Source: Priapulus caudatus
Taxonomy: Eukaryota; Priapulida; Priapulimorpha; Priapulimorphida; Priapulidae
Assembly: GCF_000485595.1 (NCBI RefSeq)
Contig: NW_014577189.1
Location: 599,323 to 624,322, forward strand
Reading direction: 5' to 3'
Length of the DNA stretch: 25,000 nucleotides
The notes below the pieces were generated by a model. That model did no database searches, was not told the origin of the DNA, and saw nothing but the letters and a program-made list of their open reading frames with translations. Positions 18,336-25,000 of the stretch are shown in pieces. Position 1 is the first letter of the stretch. Each line of letters starts with the position of its first letter. The position numbers and the translations under genes were made by a program.

Positions 18336-18945
18336 ACACGTCTGCGCGTGTGCGTGTATGTGTGTGTGGGTGTGCGGGTGTGTGTTGTGTGTGTGTGTGT
18401 GTGTGTGTGTGTGGTTGTGTGCTGAATGTGTGTTGTGTATGTGTGTCTGTGCTGGGGTGTGTGTGGTGTGTGTTTATGTGTGTCTGTCGTGGCGTGGGCA
18501 TGTGTGGGTGTGTGTATGTGATCTTGTGTGTGGGGGGGCGGGGGTGTTTTGCGTGCTCATGGATGTGTGCGTCTGTGTGCTGTGTACAACTCCCGTCGTG
18601 CGCTGTGCAGTTGTGCGTCGTGCGTGCGTTGCATGAATGTTGTGCTGTGTGCCGCGTGCGTGCGTGCCAATGGCATGCCTGTTGCAGTGTGCGTGCGTGG
18701 TTGCGTGCATGGCACTGTGTGTTGCGTTGTGCGTTTAGTGCTGTGCGTGCAGCTGGCATGGAATGTTGTCGTGTGCGTGCGACTGCCGGCATGGATGTGT
18801 GCGGGGGGTTCGGCGTGCTTGCCGTCGAGTGCAATGGATGTGTGCGTGTGCGTGTGCCTGTCGTGCGTGCATCGGATGTTAGTGCGTGTTGTCGTGCGGG
18901 CTGTGGGTGCAATGGATGTGGTGGCGGGCCCGCTGCGTGCGCGAT
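18336..18945. repeat. TG-rich tract grading into GTGCGTGC repeats
   Basis: TG microsatellite (18345-18490) followed by TGCG/TGTG-rich sequence. The Cys/Val frames on + and Thr/His frames on - (up to 282 codons) are repeat translations. Alternating purine-pyrimidine DNA of this kind favours Z-DNA. Confidence 0.85.
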
Positions 18946-19355
18946 CCGGGAGACAAACGGACTGCTTGTATGGCGCACGCATGCAGACTCGCCACAAACG
19001 GCGGCGGCACACATCATCTTATGATACACAACCTTTCCGCGAACACACCACGCATTCATACGGACTACTCTATAACAGGCCACAAAAAAAACTTCTCAGT
19101 ACTGTCCCAGACAGGGGTAATAACATTGCGCATAGCTTTCACCACGCATTTAGGTACAATTTTCCGGCAAAGAGATTGCCTCTCGGCCTGTTTCAAAATT
19201 TCTTATTCTGGCTATCCAAAGGTAACGACGCATTCAAATGCAATCTCATCCCCCGTGGACCGTGAATTGCATTACACATTAAGACAGCAGATAGGTTTTA
19301 ATGACTAGGGATAGCAGTGTCTCATACCCACTACAGCGCACATACGGCCGCGCGC
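18946..19355. other. Complex stretch; no gene seen
   Basis: About 400 bases of unique sequence. The + frames that continue into it from the TG tract match nothing recognised. Confidence 0.45.
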
Positions 19356-19359
19356 ACAA

Positions 19360-20325
19360 GCAGACAGAGTTAGATAGATAGACATAAATATGACTCTATA
19401 TATATCATATATATATACTAATATATATAGGACATCGAGAGAGAGAGACGAGAGAAGAGAGAGAGAGAATGAGACGAGAAAGAGAGAGAGGAGAGAGACC
19501 AGCAATAGGCTAGGTAGGTACGATAGATGATAGAATAAGATAGATTAGATAGCAAATAGATAGATAGAATAGATAGATAGATAGATTAAGATAGATAGAT
19601 AGGATAGATAGATAGGATAGATAGGATAGATAAAATATATATAGAGTAAATAGATTAGATAGATAGATAGATAGATAGATAGACTTAGCTTAGAATAGAT
19701 TGATTGATTAGATCGATAAATAAATAGCATTTATATGATCGATTAAATAGATAGATTGATAGATCGCTATAATATATATACTATATTATAGGGTATAGCT
19801 AGATAGGCTAAGATACGATAGATAGATTAAATAGAAAATAGAAAGAAAGAATAGAGTAAGATAGATAGATACGATAGATAGATAGATAGATATGATAGAT
19901 AGATGATAGATAGATAGATAGATAGATAGATCTAGATAGCATAGAAGCTAGATAGATTAGATAGATAAGATAGATAGATAGATAGCGATAAGATAGTAGA
20001 TAGATAGATAGATAGAGTAGATAGCATGAGCATAGCATAAGAATAGATACGATAGAATTAGCATTAGATAGATAGATAGATAGATAGCAATAGATAGAAT
20101 CAGATGAGATAGAATAGGCATAGTTTAGATGGATAGATAAGATAGACTAGAATCAGAAAGATAGATAGACAAAAAGATAGATAGATACGATAGTATAGAT
20201 AAACAAAAAATAAATAGATAGATAGATAAATAGATAGATAGTTAGACTATATTAGATAGATAGAGCAAAAAGAATAGATTAGGACTAGATAGATAGATAG
20301 ATTGATAGATATATAATGTTTGTCT
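19360..20325. repeat. Degenerate GATA (TAGA) tetranucleotide array with GA core
   Basis: Nearly 1 kb of GATA units with frequent one-base changes, a GA run at 19436-19500 and AT pieces at 19395-19430. It is the reverse complement of the TATC array at 15030-15470. The Ile/Tyr/Ser frames on the - strand are translations of the repeat. Confidence 0.92.
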
Positions 20326-20689
20326 ATCCAAACCTCTTCACTCGGTACGTATTATACCCCGGAAATGGCGTTCTCTACAATGTTAGTTGAGGCAGCTGCG
20401 CCGCTGCGCTCTCATTACAAAGCCTCCTATTGAAACGCTGATGCCTTTTTTGTGAAGAAACCCACGCACGAGCGGCGATGTATCTGCAGGCTGCCTGTTT
20501 TTTTTACAACGTTACCGTACAAATTGCTTTACACAACGCCTATACAAACGCTCGACTGCCGTGCAACACTCCTACACAAGCTACTGTGCGTTCGAATAGA
20601 AGGGATTGTAACCCCGATTGATGGAAAGAAAGAGGGAGAATTAGGGATGAAAGTGACAGTGAACGTGAACGAAAGAGCGCGAGCGAGCG
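20326..20689. other. Complex stretch; no gene seen
   Basis: Unique sequence. A 169-codon + frame (20452-20961) crosses it and then runs through GA-rich DNA. It has no recognised domain and is not called. Confidence 0.4.
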
Positions 20690-21553
20690 GAAGCGTGTGT
20701 GGGAGAAAGACAAGACAGAGTGTGTATGCGCGCGCGGGAAATACACAGAGAGAGAGAAAGAGAGAGAGAGACAAACATAGACAGAGACACAGAGAGAGGG
20801 GGCAGAGAGAGAGGGGGCACTCCTGCGAAATCCATCTGGTTATGAAACAGGTGTTTTTTTGCTCATTGTGCCGTTGCCGTGGCCGCAGACTCGCCGAGTC
20901 TCTTTCGATGAATAGCGCAAATCACCGTCAGACAACGCCGTGCCATATCGCTCCGTCATGACCTAGCATCCACTCCTAGCATCCGTGACCTAGTTGCGTG
21001 ATGGCGAGGAGAGGATACGTTCTCTCGTGATTCCCGAGTTTGCGGGCCGTCAATAGGCGGGGAAAGTGTGCGGTGAGCGAAAGTTGGAAATAGAGGATGT
21101 AACGAGTGAGAGGTGAACAATGGATGAATGGGTGTGAGAGTGGCGTTCGGAATAATTGAGAGGGCACATTATGGCGATAAGGTGAAAGAGTGCGAGGAAG
21201 GGGGAGAGATAGAAACAGAAATAGGGGGATAATAAACAGAAAGATAGATAGGAGATAAATAGAAAGATGGACGAGAGGTAAATAGAAAGAGGGAGCGGGG
21301 TAGAGGAAGATAGGGGAGAGAGAGGTAGGGAGAGGGGTAGAGGAGGATAGGGGAGAGAGAGGTAGGGAGAGGGAAAAACATGAAACAGACAGACGAAAAA
21401 GGCTGGGGTAAGAAAATGAATGGAGAAAGGAAAGAGAGATATTAATGAAATAGGGAAGCGAGATCTAGAGGAGCGAGACAGGTAGAGAGCGCGAGCGCGG
21501 GAGGGAGACGATCACAAAAACGCAGCGTGAGCGGGAGAAAGCGCGACAAAGAT

Positions 21554-21598
<45 letters not shown>

Positions 21599-21815
21599 GC
21601 GATAAAGAACGAGAAAAAGTGAGAAAGGGAGAGAGAATGAGAAAGAGAGAGGGGGATACTGAGCAGGTAAGAGAGAGTAAGAAGAAATAAAGAGCGAGAA
21701 GGAGAGCGAGCGCGAGAGAGAGAGGGCGAGAGGGAGAGCGAGACAGAGCGAAAGAGAGAGAAACAGAGAAAGCGCACGAGAGAGAGAGAGGGTGAGAGGA
21801 AAGAGGGCGCGGGAA
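20690..21815. repeat. GA-rich (purine-rich) region
   Basis: GA microsatellite cores at about 20744-20815 and 21558-21595 within purine-rich sequence, interrupted by more complex DNA at 20820-21165. A near-exact tandem of about 38 bases, AGGAAGATAGGGGAGAGAGA type, lies at 21303-21373. The - strand Ser/Leu/Phe frames are composition artefacts. Confidence 0.85.
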
Positions 21816-22310
21816 GGCATAGGTATAATGACGAAAGATTGGCATTCTATTGGCAAATCCGCTTTCGTGGACACGGTCACATTGCGTCCACCGTTCCGCA
21901 GTTACGGAGAGGAAACACGGAATATGTTTCGCACACCTTACGGCTGGCTGCATAAATAAAACACTACCTCAATTAACGCGTAACAGGAAACCCACCTACC
22001 ACCGAGCAGGATCATCCGGGGGCAGGGAACGCAGGCGAGCAAGTCTGTTCACTTCTAGGAATTAGTTCACGCGTGTGAGATTTTATTGGTAAAACTGCAT
22101 GAAATCAGTCAGACGGCAGTATACGTAAGAGAGCTGAGGTGTAAAGAAGACACATAGCAGGTAATATAGTAGGTGAAATAGTAGGTACATAGACATATAG
22201 CAGGGAAGATACAAGATAGATGATTATTACAAGATTCTTGACAACGGCCTAACGGCCCGGATGAGTAATGGAGGCAATGTGGGAGCTGAGAGGGAGCGAG
22301 ATCCCAATAT
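21816..22310. other. Complex stretch; no gene seen
   Basis: About 500 bases of unique sequence with only short frames. A small repeat, GCAGGTAATATAGTAGGTGA type, occurs at about 22157-22190. Confidence 0.45.
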
Positions 22311-22362
22311 TTAGTAGTAGTGGTAGTAGTAGTAGTAGCTATAGTAATAGTAGTACTATCAT
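22311..22362. repeat. TAG trinucleotide run
   Basis: About fifteen imperfect TAG units, reading Thr or stop codons depending on frame. Confidence 0.85.
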
Positions 22363-22679
22363 GCAAAGATCGGAATTCGGGCGAAGAGAAAGTAGGTAAT
22401 AAACGACGAGAGCTACTGTGGCGGGCACAAAGCGCCGTTTACTCGGAATGACATAAAATCTTTATGGTTGCCGCGCGGTCCGTGTTTGACAGGTGTCCTA
22501 GCTTCTTTTACCTGGCCGTCTCCGTGCGCGTGCAATCGCACGTACGCCCGCTCCCAGCCTGCCCAGACGGAATTCCGATGGTGTCGAACTCGGCCGTCAG
22601 GTGGCGTTAGTAGTCAGCCGCGCTTCGCTCAGCGACGTCACGTTGCGCGTGTAACACCAACGATGGAATTGCGCTGCTA

Positions 22680-23105
22680 CCTATCCCCTTACCAACGTCC
22701 GCACGCCCTCCCCTCACCAACCTCCGCACGCCCTCCCCTCTCACCAACCTCCGGTGCACGCCCTCCTCCTTCTCCCCACCACCTCCGCATGCCCCCCCCT
22801 CACTCAACTCTCCGCAACGCCCTCCCCCTCACCAACCTCCGCACGCCCTCCCCCTCACAACCTTCGCACGCCCTCCCCCTCTACACCCTTCCGCACCCCA
22901 TCCCCTCTACAACCTCCGCACGCCCTTCCCCCTCACCAACCTCCCTACGCCCTTCCCACCCCTACACCCTCCGCACGCCCCTCCACCTCACAACCTCCGC
23001 CACGCCTCCCACCTCTACAACCTCCGCACGCCCCTCCCCCTCACAACCTCGCACGCCCCTCCCACTCACCAACCTCCGCACGCCTCCCCTCACCACCTCG
23101 TGCCA
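22680..23105. repeat. C-rich minisatellite, about 25-27 bp unit
   Basis: About sixteen copies of a unit containing ACCTCCGCACGCCC and CTCCCCTCAC pieces, variable in length by one to three bases. The + strand frames give Pro/Ser/Thr/Leu-rich polypeptides of up to 259 codons, but frame changes from unit to unit show it is not a maintained protein repeat. Confidence 0.9.
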
Positions 23106-23342
23106 CCCCCTACATTCCCGTTCCAAGAACCCAGCCTTCACAGCCCTATCCTTCCTCTATGTTACAACTCTCCTCCCCTGCTCCTCCTGCCTGAACCTGC
23201 CCTGGAATAATCATCACCCGCCAAGGTATTTCCGATGGAGAGATTGAAGAGCTTGAACATGTATAATTCGGGCTGTCTGCCTGTGTTGCTGGCCTGAAAG
23301 GCATACGCGAGGATAATCTTATAAGCCAATTAATCCTTCCTC

Positions 23343-23401
<59 letters not shown>

Positions 23402-23435
23402 ATATATATATGTATTAATACTATATATATATTTT
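23343..23435. repeat. AT dinucleotide microsatellite
   Basis: Nearly pure AT for about 90 bases. The stretch 23106-23342 before it and 23436-23800 after it hold no recognised gene. Confidence 0.92.
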
Positions 23436-23802
23436 TATACATAATACTATTTTATTTCGACCGACGCACCGGTCTGCTTTGTGTGTGATCACGCTTGCGG
23501 CGCATTCGTGGCCTGTAGAATGGATGCTGGAAAAGTGAATCCCTCTGAATGATGATGACGTGAAGCGTGCGTGGGAGAATGTGCGTGTAATGGCGGAGAA
23601 AGCTATGTGAACAAATGCAGGCGAATTGATTGCCATGCGCGTGCAAGCAAATTGGTTCGCTCATACGGCGTTGACTTACGGCATTTTTATAATAGGCCCG
23701 CGGAAAATTGTTCATAGTTGGACGAACTCCTTCCCTATTTCATTCACCTTCACCTCTCCTTTCTCTTCCTCCTGGTCCCTCTCGCATATAGACACCATAA
23801 AT

Positions 23803-23826
23803 GCACGCACACACGCACGCCACTTA

Positions 23827-23858
<32 letters not shown>

Positions 23859-23860
23859 TA
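23803..23860. repeat. ACGC tetranucleotide run
   Basis: CACGCACGCACG repeats, then a short TATATA run. The following 23861-24285 is unique, with a short frame of no recognised family. Confidence 0.9.
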
Positions 23861-24285
23861 TATATATACATATCGAGCGGCCGCACCCCCGCAACCAAAG
23901 GCAAATAGGAATTCTACCTTGAATTAACACGTATTTACTTATAAATGGTGCGCATGCGCAAAACTTATACGCCACCTACACGTTTACCATATCTCGAACT
24001 ACATTTGCCACGGTGCTTAGTTACGCCATTAGTATCAATTTTCGTTGACTGTAATGTCTATTAGGGCCGGACGCTCGCCCTAACTCGTTGCCGATGCTGC
24101 CATCCCTGCCAACCATGTCAGCCACGGGCAATGCCTCAACGACGGCTGCTCGGTCGGTGCGACAATATTGTCGTGGCCAGCCGAAATCATCCATATGTGT
24201 TACGTGCTTTACGTCGGCCCATACTCCGGTGCCTCTGCTGATAGGATCGCATTCGGCACGCGTCCAGCAGGCTTCGGCATGTGTT

Positions 24286-24545
<260 letters not shown>

Positions 24546-24604
24546 CGGGCCGTAGCGCTATGCGGGCAGGCGCACACATCAGTCCATTCACACACTCATT
24601 CATT

Positions 24605-24690
24605 TGCACGTACGTACGCACGCACGCATGATCGCACGCACTTACGCACGATCGCACGCACGAACAATGGCACGCACGCACGCATCGTGA
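24605..24690. repeat. ACGC/GCAC-rich run
   Basis: Imperfect tetranucleotide repeats including CGATCGCACGCACTTACGCA. Frames on both strands are Ala/Arg/Thr/His-rich and not genes. Confidence 0.8.
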
Positions 24691-24904
24691 TAGACGACAG
24701 GAGTTCAATCAGCTGCCTGCCTATAATTAAGTGCTTTACATTAGAGAGAGAGTGGAGAGAGAAAGCTGAGAGAGACAGCGCAGACTTAATGGGAGAACCG
24801 GCGTTAAATGACATCGCGTGAAACACGTAACCCTCCGCCCACCTTGGTTTTCAATCGATTTATTATAGCGCGTTTTTCTCTCACCCCTCTAACCCATTTT
24901 ATCC

Positions 24905-25000
24905 TACCATCGACCTCCTTTCCTCTTTCTTCTCCTCCTCCTCCTCCTCCTTCTTCTCCTACTCCTCTCTCCTCCTCCTCCTCTGTCTCCTTCTTCTTCT
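24905..25000. repeat. TCC/TTC pyrimidine trinucleotide run reaching the window edge
   Basis: CTCCTCCTCCTCCTCCTTCTTC and similar runs continue beyond the window. The stretch 24691-24904 before it has no recognised gene. Confidence 0.9.

Noticed and set aside
18235-19265. Frames of 245-282 codons on both strands
   Set aside because: They are composition artefacts of the TG/GTGC-rich tract, open on both strands and with no domain.
22468-23247. A 259-codon Pro/Ser-rich frame
   Set aside because: It runs through a minisatellite whose unit length is not a multiple of three, so the peptide repeat shifts from unit to unit.

Overview
The window looks like nuclear DNA of a multicellular animal, probably an invertebrate with microsatellite-rich intergenic DNA. 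It has no prokaryotic gene layout. I see long, imperfect CA/TG, GA/CT, AT, TATC/GATA and ACGC runs, a degenerate TTAGGG array (the telomere motif of many non-arthropod animals), and split exons of a homeobox gene. The taxon cannot be fixed from this sequence. The main structure is a direct duplication of about 4.8 kb: unit A at about 441-5372 and unit B at about 7062-11807, separated by 1.7 kb of single-copy sequence that holds the TTAGGG array.

Each unit carries the same cargo. Its left part holds, on the + strand, an eroded fragment that resembles the N-terminal domain of Helitron transposase (about 860-1490 in A, 7450-8020 in B). Its right part holds two exons of a paired-like (PRD-class) homeobox gene on the - strand. 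In unit B both exons are open. Exon 1 (10681 down to 10147) starts at an ATG, carries an engrailed-homology-1-like repressor motif, and ends at a consensus donor in phase 1. Exon 2 (9368 down to 9208) begins at a tandem CAGCAG acceptor in the matching phase. It encodes homeodomain residues 1-46 and ends at a CAG|GTAGGT donor, exactly at the 46/47 position where many PRD-class homeoboxes are split. The exon for the end of helix 3 is not recognisable anywhere in the window. Unit A has the same exons, but many small indels break them. CCAAT and CRE-like sites lie upstream of exon 1 in both units.

Units A and B differ mainly by scattered single-base indels. A shorter 135-bp direct repeat at 15906-16040 and 16938-17072 differs by six substitutions and no indel. 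This contrast makes it likely that some of the frame damage in A, and perhaps in B, is uncorrected long-read error in a long repeat, so pseudogene calls are provisional.

From 11.8 kb to the end I find no convincing gene. This part is a mosaic of minisatellites (11815-12010, 17600-17710, 22680-23105), CA/TG tracts, a long polypurine tract (14222-14850), a TATC array (15035-15470), a GATA array on the other strand (19360-20325), more GA-rich DNA (20690-21815), and intervening complex sequence with no recognised coding content. No rRNA, tRNA or CRISPR array was recognised.
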